Shown here: positions 13,002-24,835 of the stretch, piece after piece
Position numbering within the stretch: the stretch's first letter is position 1
Layout of the letters: every line of letters starts with the position of its first letter
Assembly (NCBI GenBank): GCA_949361645.1
Contig: OX442423.1
Span: forward strand, 7,720,624-7,784,623
Direction: 5' to 3'
DNA from: Spongilla lacustris
Lineage: Eukaryota > Porifera > Demospongiae > Spongillida > Spongillidae
Length of the DNA stretch: 64,000 bases
The notes under the pieces: model-generated
Seen by the model: only the letters and a program-made list of their open reading frames with translations
What the model was told of the DNA's origin: nothing
Database searches by the model: none
Position numbers and translations under genes: made by a program

Positions 13002-13964
13002 TAGGGGAGGAGTGGGTTAGTTGAGCCACTGGGTTAGTTGAGCCACCCCCTGTTTTAGCTCCATGAAGAAACATAATTGAATTATGTTAACATATATTGG
13101 CATTAAGTGTTATGACTAGCTTTTTGTCCTACTTTAGGATTTTGTTTTAGTATTCATCAGAATATGAAATTCAAAAATAAGAATTTTGATGATCAAAGTG
13201 AAATTCAGTTTTTACGGTTTGTGCCCTCATAATTTCTACACAATGACTATATTCTTGTTTCAGTCTTGGGTGTTTGAAAGTACATGTATGCAGCTATATT
13301 TATGTTTATAATGAATTCTATACTTTGCTTCCTTTTTATACAACTTAGGTAGTTACAGGAAAAGTTAGTAGTGGGGTTAGTTGAGCTATTTGCAAAGGGG
13401 GTTAGTTGAGCCATACGCTTTAGCTGCAATTGTATGGCATTAAAATGATTTATTGATTGACGTAATAGAAATAGTGAGCTATGCTTATTTGGCTATGCAG
13501 CAATCTCAGAAGTATTCTGTTTTAATTTCTAAATAGAAAAATGACTTTGAATAACGTTAAAAACACTTGCCGATCAATTTCAAGAGCTCTCATTGAAAAA
13601 GTGTCATGCATTAGTGTATGAATTTGCTTTTATCAATGATTTGACAACATAAGGCCTAGACCTACTTATGTTAGCAATTATTGTGCAATGCAACTAACTT
13701 TGGCTGAAGGCAGCATATGGCTGAACTGACCCATGTACCTGGCACAACTAACCCACTTGGCTGGGTTAGTTGTGCCATTTGACACCTTTTGATTTTTAAT
13801 AATGTCCCTATTCTCACGTACATCCCCAGTCTCTAACATTCCTATGACATGTACCCAAGTGATGCCCCTTTACATCAGAGTATTAACCTCTGCTTAATAC
13901 CAAACCTCAGAGGCAGTATAAACCTAAACCTAAAAAGTGGCTCAACTAACCCACTCCTCCCCTA
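13002..13964. mobile_element. Non-autonomous DNA transposon with GGGTTAGTTGAGCC ends
   Basis: A 963-bp element bounded by perfect 28-bp terminal inverted repeats (13002-13029 and 13937-13964), starting TAGGGGAGGAGTGGG. It is flanked on both sides by CTG, a possible 3-bp target duplication. The core GGGTTAGTTGAG recurs inside the ends (about 13030-13043, 13374-13387, 13400-13413) and in both orientations near 13745-13775. No transposase frame is present, so it would need a helper. I cannot name the superfamily. Confidence 0.85.
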
Positions 13965-14017
13965 CTGTAACTCTTGATGTTATCGACGCCACATGCTTAT
14001 GCCAATACCTTTGGAAA

Positions 14018-14160
14018 ACAGACAAGCACTTGATAATGTGCCTATATGTGTATTTTGACTTAGAACTGTTTCTAATTCGATGCAAATCATAAATCACAAT
14101 ATTAGTGCTGTACAAATGCTTAAGTCTAAGATACATTCCATATCTCATGCCGACTGTCTT
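14018..14160 (-). repeat. Duplicated palmitoyltransferase intron fragment
   Basis: Matches palmitoyltransferase intron sequence at about 35440-35740 (ACAGACAAGCACTTGATAAT onward). The 26-bp motif that is present seven times there (GTGCTGTACAAATGCTGAAG) occurs only once here. It is a non-coding duplicate lying beside receptor A. Confidence 0.8.
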
Positions 14161-14607
14161 CCAATTGACACTAAATACATCCTAGTGGTTGTTGAGTGTA
14201 CACATGCATATGCACATGCTAGCTAAACAATTAATGGTCCTAAAGTTGAAATGTTGGCCCAATATTCAAAACATGATAAATAAATAAAGTAACATGAAGC
14301 AATCAGTGTTAAAAAAAGGTTATTATTAGCTTGCAAGACTACTAAGTTATATAAATTAACTACTTAAATTGAAATAAATAATTATCACTCCTACAATTGG
14401 TCTGATATCAGGTGGGCAACCCTCTTTGACATTGTTCAATGCAATTAGCCTAGCTCCAGCAATAAATCAATCTGGACACTGATGCTGGGGCTTTGCCTGC
14501 TACAAGCACGTTCACTACTTGTCGAAGTGAGGAGCAAATAGGTGTAGGAAGATAGATATATAAACTTCTTGGTGGTCATGTACACATATAAATTCATGTC
14601 AATGGTT

Positions 14608-17600
14608 TCATGTCCTGGTTTCACATTCTTCTCTAAACTTAGGCCCTCCAACAGCCTCATAAGCTGAATCATCTTTCCCTAATATGTGGCCAACAATATC
14701 ATAAAATCAAACTAATGCCTACTGCAGTGTACCTTTATCTGTTCTTGGTATCATTCCATATGCTGTGTTCTCCTTCACATTAACAACCTCTAAAGTGAGT
14801 TATAAAAGTAAAAATCAACTAAAGAGTAATGCACTAATATACTGCCTAATAGGGAAAACGTTTATGGAAAGCCAAAGACAAGACCCAATATAAATTTACA
14901 TTGGGTGCAGTGACAAAATGTTGATAAACAATTAAAGTTTAACATAAAGATCCATATCTTCCTTATGTACCACTGCATAGGCTGGTTCAGCCTTCTTCTG
15001 TTTTATTAAATTTGCTATAGAGTGGAATAGAAATGCTGTTTTAACATAATAATAATTATTGATCTAAATATGTATGTGCATCACTTTAGGGTTCTTGCTG
15101 GTTTAAATTGTGATGCACATTAAAGCAGCAACAAATGGAAGTTTTAGTAACAGCAGAAAATATTGGCCAACTAGGAGATTAATGTTTCAGATCAATTTCT
15201 TATATTAGAGCTGGCTCAAATTAAAGTATATATGTAAAATCATGATTTGCTGTTTTAATGAAACCAATTAATTACTGTGTTGTTAATGAATAGTAAGTCA
15301 TCATACATTATAGTTTGAAGAACAATTACATAAGCTTTCACACCCTCCTTATCTTTGCTAAATGGTTATGTACCGTCTAATCATAACTGCGTATAATTAC
15401 ATACCAGTACTTTGGATAGCAAACGATATGTACCTTCCTTATGTACCACTCCATAGGCTGTGTTCTCTTCCAGCACCACTGGTTCAGTATTCTTTAATTT
15501 TATTAAATTTGCTATGTATAGTGGAACAGAAATACTGATTAAAAAAAAAAAGTTACATGTGTTATCATATGTGTACAATATAATCTACCATACATACCTT
15601 CCTTATGTACCACTCCATAGGCTGTGTTCTCCTCCAGCTCCAATGGCTCAGTATTCTTCTGTTTTATTATGTGTGCTGTTTGATGGAGTAAAAATATTTA
15701 CATCAGTGTATGTATGAAAATTTATCAAATGTCAAATGTCATAAAATGTCAAAAATAAGTGTCTATTAAAGCTAATTGAACAAAACCTTAAACTGAATGT
15801 TTTCAATTTCCACTGCTTAATAATGCAGTATGTTATCATGCAATATATTTTGACTTGTTGTTGAACAAATGGAACATCAAGTGACTGCCCTAAATGGCTG
15901 TATACATTCATAGTACTACAGTGTACACTTCTTGACTGCAGAAAAATATTATACAAAGGTTCATGTGTGTGTGTGTGCATGTGTGTGTGTGTGTGTGTGT
16001 GTGTGGATCTGATGCAACTTGTACAACATGAACTGCACAGTTGATGCAAGGGTATAAACTTACGTGTGCACATACTCCTACATAGGATGAGGCTGATAAC
16101 CATAATCATGATCAGCATTAGTAGAGAAGACACTCCTCCTATCACTCCTCCTAGTGCTGCACGTGAAAACAACTTTACTACAATGTTGTTCCTGCAACAA
16201 AGAGCTTCATGAGCACACATTAAGGGATACCTGCTCCTGACAGTCCAGATGGTGTATTGTCTGTGATTTGTTTGGAAATTGCAGTTACAATGGCATTTAG
16301 AAACTTACATGCAACCTCACCTTTGCTCACCCATGTTACATTTACAAATTCAGAGGTGCCAAATATATTGCTTGCAGAAACCATGAATGTGTATATGACA
16401 CCATCTCTTATATTGTTGATAACAACTGACACCTGCTGTCCATCAGAGTATGTGGGGAATGAATAGGTGGAGGGCATCATGTCCACTGAGGGCATGGAAC
16501 TAATTATGAACACAAATGTTCCAGTAGTTCCAGCACCAGATACAGCTGTACTCAAAGTCATGGTAACTGTCCCCTGTTTGGTAGAACTAACAATGGGCTG
16601 ATCAGGTGGAAGAGGAATACCTGAACGTGAGGGAATGTTATGCGTCTTAGTTTCAAAGTATTGTCACAAACCTTCTGTGATAAGAACTGGTCCACATACA
16701 ACATTGCTGCTGCCAACAGAGTTGTTGGCAAATATCTGGAATAAGTAGGATCTACCAATCATAAACTGTTCCCTAACTAGCACAGATGTTGCACTGGGTG
16801 TGACCAATGCATCAATAGGCTGGTACTGTTGTGTACTTGCTGCTAGAATGTATTCTATCTGAATTGATGTGACATTTCTTCCACCATTGTATGCCACTGT
16901 CCATGACAAGTACACACCACCACCAGTAGACATAGAACTATTGCACTGAAGAGTTGGAACTAAAACACAGATGGTGTTATCACTACATACACATGTAACA
17001 TACACAAACACTCTTACCTGTGGGGACAGTACTGAAGGTCACTATGTTACTTGAAGGACCAGATGCTGAAGCACTGCCAAAAATGCTCACAGCCACAACA
17101 ATGATGTCATAGGACAATCCAGGAAATAATTGTGAGAAGAGAACAGAAGTTGCATTTACTGTCATCATTCGATTATTTGGATCAAGAGGTGAAGTTGCTG
17201 TGACTCTGTATATGGTGAAAGGAGGGACTCCTGGGTAAGATGGAGCCAGCCAACTGATGTACAACTGGGTGTGGTTAACATCCACTGGGTTAGATATGAC
17301 ATTGCTAGGTTGAGAGGGTGGTACTAGACAAAGTAAACATGGTAAGAGCTATTACAGTGCATGTCCATATATGGCTTACCAAGGATAAACAGAAGTATAC
17401 TCACAATGTGAGGTGAAAAAACACCATTATTAAGAGTGCATGTCCAGGTTCCATTATCACTCAAAGCAGTACTGGATATATTCAAGTAGACAATGTCAGG
17501 TCCACTATTAAAGACATATCTTCCTCCAGTTGACAATACTGTCCCATTATTGTCCCTCCACAGGATGGTGGATGAAGGGTTACTTCTGAGGTTTGTACCA

Positions 17601-20600
17601 CACACAAGGGTCACAGGTTGTCCAAGAACTGCTGCCACCAGGGAGGGGCCAGTTGTGATTACTGGAGGGACTGGTACAGAAAGGAATATAAAGATTCACT
17701 TTGCACAGAAATCAAACGACATACATAGTATGTTCAAGTTGAAACTTCCACTTGAAGATCCAATTATGCTGCCACCATTCAGTCTACTGTTAGTGGTAGT
17801 CAACACATAGCTGCCACTATTGGCTTGTGTTAGTCCACTCAATGTCAGGTTAGGATGGCTGTACTGTAGCTGAGCTACACTTAGTGTACCATTCCCAGTA
17901 ATGGTGAATGATGATGGAGCAGGGTATGGAGGAGGTGAGGATGTATCTCCAATCTGGAAGGTAACTGAACCATTGCTCAGACCTGTGACTTTACCCACTG
18001 ATTTCAACACTGGTGGGCCTAAAAGAGGAAATGAACACATTTATAGTATGAACTCTATTAGCTATTGTTTCATTTAGTTTATATTCTGGCATTCCATACA
18101 TGTACATGTATACTGCAGTATTGGTACGTGCAATTAGGCCTTTAGGGTCGAGTGCTAACTGGCAGTGAATGTGTATAGCACTGGCTGAAATTGCTTGGTA
18201 CTATCATGCCACTGAGCTCAGGTGCTGTACATATGCAACATCAACTGTGTGGAAATGTCCCGCTGGCTTCATTAGTTTAACACTGAGTCTTCACATGTGG
18301 CCTTGCAGTGACGCAGTGACTGTGCATGGGCAGGTGTGTGCACTATCTTTAAAAGATCTAGTAGGTGGTATTTAATTGGCACAAAGGGAAATAGATGGCT
18401 CTATGATCATGTGGGATCAATGCTGACAATGCTTCCTCAAAAGAAAGCTGGCGAATTGTTTGCTCCATTGCACTGATGATGATATCAGGCAGGCACTGAA
18501 GAAAGGTTCACATTAAAGCTGCCTATTCAAAGATGAGTAATTATTTCTTTATGGGATTTTGCCAATAAGAAACCACTGAGTACCAATACAATTCAGATGG
18601 GTCTAATAGGTGTGAAGTAAAATGGCACCTGCATCTGGATAAAGTGAGACACTTAGATTTAACCATGTATCGGGCTTTGGAGAGTAGATACTGTTATACA
18701 TTGTGTCAAGCAATAATTCATAGTAATGCATCGTCAATTTAACCCTGCTGTAACTACGATCTCTCGGTCTCAGTGTCTAACCTTTATTTAGAAATTTCAT
18801 AACTGAATATAGAATTGGTGATAATAATATTCAATATTTGTATCTATTAGTGGACCTAGTTAACTCCAAAATATGCCACTGCTTATCATTCTAACTATTC
18901 ATGACAAAGAGTGACCAATTTTCAGAGACAAGCACTTCCAAGGTATGGTGCACTTGTGACTTTGAGAAAGGTTTGCAAAATTGTACGCACTTCAAACTCA
19001 AACAGCCCACTTATCAAATAAGCATATCAACAAGAAAGGGACATTATAGACCAGGTCCAAGAACAAACTATTGTATCAGTATGTGGCATAGTACAGCAAT
19101 AGTAATAGCTTACAAAGTGCAGTGTACTATTCACAACAATTACATTCTAAATAAAGTGCACTTTTTATTATATGCCTGAAACAGTTTATAACCAATGACC
19201 AACTTAGTTGAATTATTACTATGCTTGTAAAGTGCGCACAAGCTTTTTTGTAGGCTCACTTTAGACAGGAACTAGAGCACATTGATAACCCAAACCAGGG
19301 AGGAGATTGCACTCTTTAAGGCCACTCCAATAAGATTCCTTGTTTCCCATTTCAATAGGACATAAAAGGCATGCGGGCGGGCGGTTCATTATTCATTATT
19401 CATTATTATAAATTGAATATGTATTAAACACAAACCACAACTTACACGTTATGCAACGTCTTTAATATTTAAAAAAGGTTGCCCTCACACAACAGTAAAA
19501 AGTTAAACGAAACTAAAGGGGAAGGATACTCAACAGCTCACACGCCCTGGCCCACTAGAAGATTCAGTCATGTAACGGAACGTGACGTCACGTAAATGTA
19601 TGTACCGTTTCTTCCAATCCCTTTATTCTATTATCTATGCTGGTCAGGGTTGCCGAAGGCCAGGGGTCTAGCCTATCAGGCCGGACCACGCCCACCCTAA
19701 GTATCATGCAGTATGTTAGGCGAGTTCTTATTCAAAACTCAGACATCAACTTGTACTATTATTACTTTTTACTGATTTACGTCAAATGGGTATACAAATC
19801 CAATTTTTATATTTTGCAATAGTATTATAATTTGTTACTACTGAGGATCTGGTGCAACCAATAAATGCGAAGTACTGAAATGACTTTACACATTCACCAA
19901 ATTAATGCACGATTGTAAATCATAACTAACAAAAGCAGCAGAATTTCAAATACATTGTATACATGTGTAGCGTACTAGCGGCTAAGCAGGAGCGTACATA
20001 ATATTGGCTTATTGCATTGGAAGCAGCCATGCATTATGCTTTAGCATAATATATTGAAGCTTCCAGCTGTTGGGGAAGTATAGATTCCATCGTTAACGCT
20101 CCTGGATCAACTTGGCTCTTTAAATTACACATTCTGAAGGGGCAGATGAAGCTGGAATAGCGAGGTACTTTATTGCAATAGTAGGGAATTGTGAGTTGAT
20201 GATGGACCAAGAGAATTGCCGATCGACATAGCGGCGCGGAGGCAAAATCAGCGTATCAACTAATTAAAAACCAAATAATTGGCCTGACAGGTCGGCCTAT
20301 CAGGTCAGGCAGTCAGGCCGGCCGGCCTCAGGCCAGACCCCTGGCTGGCCTACGGCAACCCTGATGCTGGTGGCCACCTCCGCTTTAACTAAATCCATCC
20401 AGGACAGCTATAGATGTGCTTGAAAGACGTGGTCGAATAGAATCTACGAAAAGGAGTGTTCTGCTTCAATCCAAGGAAGTAAAGTAGTTTTTCTAGACGA
20501 ACACGCAACAGATACGTTCAAGATAGCCATTTTTTTTATGTCTATGATAAAAATAATGGATGTTACGTGACACGTGATCTAATAATGAACGAAAACATGC

Positions 20601-20862
20601 GGTACCAAATAATGGTGCGGGCGGGAAATGGGAAATAGTCATCTTATGGTGTAGAGAATTAGTTAATAGAAAAGCCCCATTTGACATGTACATGGATCTA
20701 CATGTACAATTATATGGAGATGCAATGCTCTATTCAACTAATCATATTGTCACGTCACTGTCCTATGAGTTTAAATATATACTCACATAGTATCACATGT
20801 ACATTAGCAATGACAGCAATATACACATCTCAGTGTACATACACGCGCAAAGTATATGTAAG

Positions 20863-20916
<54 letters not shown>

Positions 20917-21379
20917 ACACAAACAGAAACGAGAAGTGACTTACGATATATCTTCAATACAAATGAAGTGGTGTTAGGCGTGTTTTGATTATAACAGGTG
21001 ATTGTCGCACCGTCTAAGTCACTGGTCACATTCAATACGGTGAGATGCGATGCAAGGGTTGTGTTAAATGGTGTCAAGTCGCTACTCAACATGAACGTGG
21101 AGGTAGACACGGTGATAGCAGTGGTAGCTTTACCCAGTTCGGTAACAGTCCACCTAGTAGTCTGTTGATAAAGTACTCCACCAAGATTTGCGTACCCAAT
21201 GCAGTTAATTGTGGGACCTGGTTCATTTAGATCGTACGAAAACAGCGTCCCAGCAGACGGAACGGTGTCCAAGCGCTGAGATATAGCTGAGACAGAGATA
21301 AATGACCTTTGCGAAGGAAGTACAGCTTACCTGTTGAAGTCAGAGTGGTTGCAAACACGAGCACAACAACGGGTCCCAT
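14608..21379 (-). CDS. Receptor A: 3 Ig + 3 FN3 + TM + ITSM/ITIM tail
   Basis: Fourteen exons join in phase (about 777 aa): 21331-21379, 20945-21286, 17725-18018, 17380-17670, 17018-17323, 16672-16959, 16321-16620, 16231-16260, 16064-16156, 15598-15675, 15434-15511, 14958-15014, 14733-14789, 14608-14678. Every internal exon is phase 1-1. Order: signal peptide (1-16), Ig1 with paired Cys (TINC...TITCY, 17-130), Ig2 without Cys (to 228), I-set Ig3 (LVCG, ILW, GTWTC; to 325), three FN3 domains (to 623), stalk, TM helix (about 634-664). The tail carries TAYGVV twice, PAYAVV, TAYGMI and C-terminal SAYEAV. TxYxx[VI] is the ITSM consensus and SxYxxV an ITIM; these would recruit SH2 proteins. The donor of the 14958 exon is AT instead of GT, so that 57-nt exon is probably skipped, without a frameshift. 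Start chosen as the first Met before a hydrophobic segment. Confidence 0.85.
15967..16004. repeat. TG microsatellite in receptor A intron
   Basis: TG/CA simple repeat in the intron between the TM exon and the first tail exon of receptor A. A shorter version lies at the same place in B (26711-26742). Confidence 0.9.
19645..20363. mobile_element. hAT-like non-autonomous transposon with 8-bp TSD
   Basis: A 719-bp element with inverted ends (CAGGGTTGCCG at 19645, CGGCAACCCTG ending at 20363) and further inverted GGCCAGGGGTC/GACCCCTGGC sequence inside. It is flanked by an exact 8-bp direct duplication ATGCTGGT (19637-19644 and 20364-20371). CAG-type ends and 8-bp duplications are hallmarks of the hAT superfamily. 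It sits in intron 2 of receptor A, is absent from the same intron of B, and encodes no transposase. Confidence 0.87.
20867..20914. repeat. CA microsatellite near Ig1 donor of receptor A
   Basis: About 23 CA dinucleotides in intron 2 of receptor A, starting roughly 30 bp downstream of the Ig1 exon donor. Length variation here could influence splicing, but that is speculation. Confidence 0.9.
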
Positions 21380-21503
21380 TTTTGTGACTGAAAAGTGAAA
21401 GCTTAACAGGACTGGAAAGTCAATCTTCATGCACCTATTATATACTGAATCACCGATTATTTCTCCATTTGACTCCAAATGCTCGCGGTATCGAACCCCA
21501 GTT

Positions 21504-22133
21504 CAGGGGCGGATCCAGGATCTTGGGAAAGGGGAGGAGGGGGGGGGGGGTCAGATAAATATATTCACAACTGGGGAGGGCACTGGAGGGGGCGTGCCCC
21601 TCCCGTGACAGCAAGGGGGTCTGGGGGAGCGCCGATAGCTCCCCCAGTGGGGTCTGGGCCAGCCGCTTTTTTGCTTTTGCGTTTATTTACAGTGATATCC
21701 AATTCGCATGCGATATCCTGATTAGTAGAGCCTGCATGGATATAGCGACGAGAAACCTCTTCATTCTTCCCGTTCCTACTCACTGGCTACTGCTACTTCG
21801 TGACGCAAAGCTTTTGTGAATTTGTGACCGAAGTGTGCACGTGGCCATACACCAGCTACATGTCGGTCTATAAACGACTCATGTATGTTTTACTTGTTTT
21901 CTGAGGAAAAGAATCTGAGATCCATCCCAATTTAACGTTTTTTGATCGCTTACCTCACTCACACGCACCTTTCGTCATTAAATACCAATTAACCACACGT
22001 GCAAAATTAAATTTCGTTAATTGGAGGATATGCATTACGTCATTCTTCATATAGGAAAGGGGGGGGGGGGGGGGGGGGGGGTCCGGACCCCCTGGAAACC
22101 CCCCCGCCCCCCCCCTCCCTAATTCCGCCCCTG
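21504..22133. mobile_element. MITE with CAGGGGCGGA inverted ends
   Basis: A 630-bp element with inverted ends (CAGGGGCGGA at 21504 and TCCGCCCCTG ending at 22133). It is flanked by CAGTT on both sides (21499-21503 and 22134-22138). It contains the palindrome GGGGGAGCGCC/GCTCCCCCAG and long G runs (about 21537-21550 and 22060-22081). It lies just upstream of receptor A's first exon. Terminal CAGGGG suggests hAT, but an 8-bp duplication is not visible. Confidence 0.65.
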
Positions 22134-22138
22134 CAGTT

Positions 22139-22657
22139 GAACTGAATAGTCAGTTGAAAAAATTAAATGGCCGACTTTTCGGCTGCAAGCCTTCAGTATT
22201 AAAGTTTAGTAAAGCTTGTCCCATTCAGTAAAATTAATTCCCTTTCTATCAAAGGGCTTGGTGTGTCATATAGAACCCTATATAGCACAGGATGGAAAGC
22301 AAAATGGATGAATCAACAGGCCTGATTGCCTCTACCGTACTTTGACGAAGAGTCAGTTCCCAGCATTTGAGTACTGCTTGCACGCTACCAGTCAGTTGTC
22401 ACAGTTAAAATGAATGATCAATTCAAACAGCCAGCTAAGACTCCTCAAAAGGTGGGAAAAGATCAGCATTGACAATTATAAAAATACATGCAAATCAGCA
22501 AAATCTTACCAGCTTCAATCATCCAAGAACGATGGCATGCTCCAGTTCTTAACTAGATGTTCGTCCCTAACATGTACGTATACATTTAATTTTTTACCAA
22601 AATCCGGCAAGCATCACCAATGCGGTTGCATTTTGTACCCAGCAGCGGATTAGTCTC
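22139..22657. other. Intergenic, nothing recognised
   Basis: Sequence between the MITE and a short foldback. No gene identified. Confidence 0.5.
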
Positions 22658-22719
22658 GCGGATAGATTACATCACCGCTACGCGTCAGTAGGCGCGTAGC
22701 GGTGATGTAATCCATCCGC
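22658..22719. repeat. 27-bp perfect-type inverted repeat (hairpin)
   Basis: Left arm 22658-22684 and right arm 22693-22719 are inverted copies (ATTACATCACCGCTACGCG against CGCGTAGCGGTGATGTAAT), separated by the 8-base loop TCAGTAGG. The outer arm has one mismatch (GCGGATAG against CCATCCGC). It could extrude as a cruciform or be a tiny foldback element. Short U-free tails make a terminator reading irrelevant here. Confidence 0.85.
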
Positions 22720-23754
22720 AGCTGCATCCGTTGGGTCTGGGGCCGAGACTAGCAGCTGATCTGAGACCCCATCAAACCTAGCTGTTGTGCATTTCCACAG
22801 TTATGCGATCCAGAAATGGTAGCACAATGTCTCTTCTGTAAAGTGTTGCAGGCCAGGGCACCATACTCCAATTCCTAGGAACTATTGCTGCAACATCTTC
22901 ACAACAAATGAGAATAGCTGAAAAAAAAATTGATAAGGAATCAATCCATTCAACCCATGTGGCCCAGGTCTTTCAACTTCATTAAGCTTGCACTGATGAC
23001 TGTAGTAATACTGAAACCTATTATTACCTTTTTTCAAAAACCTTTGTCACTTTGGGGAGAGCCATTGAAAAAAATGGCAATTTCCATTATAGTGCTACTT
23101 GCATTTGAAATCTGTGGAATGCTGATGAGCAACACAGTGCTGCAACAGGATGATGTGCTCTGTACTAGTGCTAGTATTCATCAGGAGCACCATTCATTTC
23201 ACCAAGGTGTTTTATCGATCTTCTGCTCAGGAAAAGAATCCATTTGTGCAGATTGACTGATCAGTGGTAATTATTGCATTGAGCATTATTGGAAAGGTTC
23301 CATGCCAGCTATCCTGCCGCTTTTGTATGTGAATGGCTGCAATGTGTCTTGGGCACCTTTGCTAACAAAGACTGCCTTGTTTTTGAGGACAGTGACAATG
23401 GCTGCAATCTCAGGTTTAATCCTACGTGGTGAAAAGTACCTGTGTAAATGGGGCTTACTGTAGAGCCTGTGCCATAATTGCATTGGATGAAGTTCCATTT
23501 TTGCCTATACGGCTCTTCAGTTTTTGTCTATGGAGAGAATGCAAGACTTTATGAAGTACTGACAAAATTCATCCTCCACTATCTCTAATTGACTTACAAT
23601 AAAGTTTGTTTTGGTCTGTGCAATCCAGTGCACCACCAAACTGATAGCAATAGAAGTAATTTTGTTCAACTGACTGACACTACTTTATCCAATCACAAAT
23701 TTGCACATGGTTACATACATAACCAGAAGCCAGCCAACACCTAACTAGTATTTA
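22720..23754. other. Non-coding, possible retroelement-derived sequence
   Basis: About 1 kb with one unconvincing plus-strand frame (22930-23256) and one unconvincing minus-strand frame (23286-23498). It lies 3' of a minus-strand RT remnant, so it may be further decayed element sequence. I recognise no domain. Confidence 0.35.
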
Positions 23755-23880
23755 GCTGTAATAGTTAGCCACACACACCTGTATAAAGAAGGAAGACTTG
23801 AAGTTCAGTTTACCTACAATTGTTTATCCTGATGACAAAGATAAGCTGAAACATTCCAAGGCCAACCTTATTCACCATGA
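23755..23880 (-). pseudogene. DHHC palmitoyltransferase exon fragment
   Basis: Matches 37110-37255 of the palmitoyltransferase gene, including its splice junction and the exon for [15 protein letters not shown]. Shared runs include CTTGAAGTTCAGT, TTGTTTATCCTGA and TTCCAAGGCCAACC. Internal deletions remove part of the exon, so it cannot be functional. It is inserted beside the RT remnant. Confidence 0.75.
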
Positions 23881-24835
23881 CAATTCTCTCTGTGGAATGG
23901 AGGGGAAAGCCAAGACAGATTCAACTGTGACTGCATCAGGCTGTGAAACTCTAAAGTTGAACAGTGCAATGGGTGCTTAAAGGTGGTTGTTGTCTGGTTG
24001 GTCAATACCTGATAAAGCAAAGGATGAAATGAAAGTAGCTGGTGCATGATAAGAGACCAATCAAAACCCCAGGCCACCAAACCTCAAACTAAGTTGTGCC
24101 TGGCTCAGGCGGCTTGAGAAATCTCAATGACAGTGCTCAGCATGAAGCAATTTCTCACTTACTCATCAAAGACCATTAAACCATCTGATACAAGACTGGG
24201 AGGACTAACCCTTACAATGTGAACCATTCTGCAAAAGCTCCCACACATACATAGAAGAGTAACTGCGACATGAAGGTCAACTTCAGCCACCTCTGATAGG
24301 CCTAGCAACCTTTTGGACCTGTCTGCAGTGAATTTAGAGCAGTGCAAGTAATCTCCAATTGGTCCCCCGAGGATGTCATGATTAGGCTAGAGTGAACGGG
24401 TTGCCCATCCCTACTAAACAGCTTCCACTTTGACAAATTGATATGGATACCCAAAGCAGGAACCAACTCCTCAATCAGTTACACAGCACAAAGGACTGCC
24501 AGGCGATTGCCAGCAAGGACCCCGGCCCATCATCCATATACCAGGCCTGTAGGAGTAGGTCAATGCACTCATCATCAGCATCAATGCTTGATACCAACTT
24601 CCGGAGGGCTAAAGAAAACAAAAAGGGACCTAAGGGGGTCACCCTGGCACTCCGCATTCTGTACTGATCTGCCCAAGTGGATGCCATGGCAGTGGATGGG
24701 ACCCATAGCAGTAGGAGACCCATGTAAACAGCTCGGGGAAATAATTGGCATGTTCATTGAAGATTGCTTGTCTGGAGACTAGGTTGAACACATTTTTCAT
24801 GTCGACCTTCAAGCACGCAAAATCGTCATCCATTC
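23880..24835 (-). pseudogene. Reverse transcriptase element remnant
   Basis: Minus-strand open pieces read in order: LKVDMKNVFNLVSRQ and PELFTWVSYCYG (24640-24833); GPFLFSLALRKLV and AWYMDDG (24475-24650), where YMDD is the polymerase active-site box; then CRMVHIVRVSPPSLV (24160-24350) and a degraded GGLG-like segment near 24060. This is the order of a retroelement RT domain. Frameshifts and stops separate the pieces, no start or integrase-like domain is seen, and the class (non-LTR or other) is unresolved. The fragment at 8335-8725 may be the missing C-terminal part of the same family. Confidence 0.75.
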
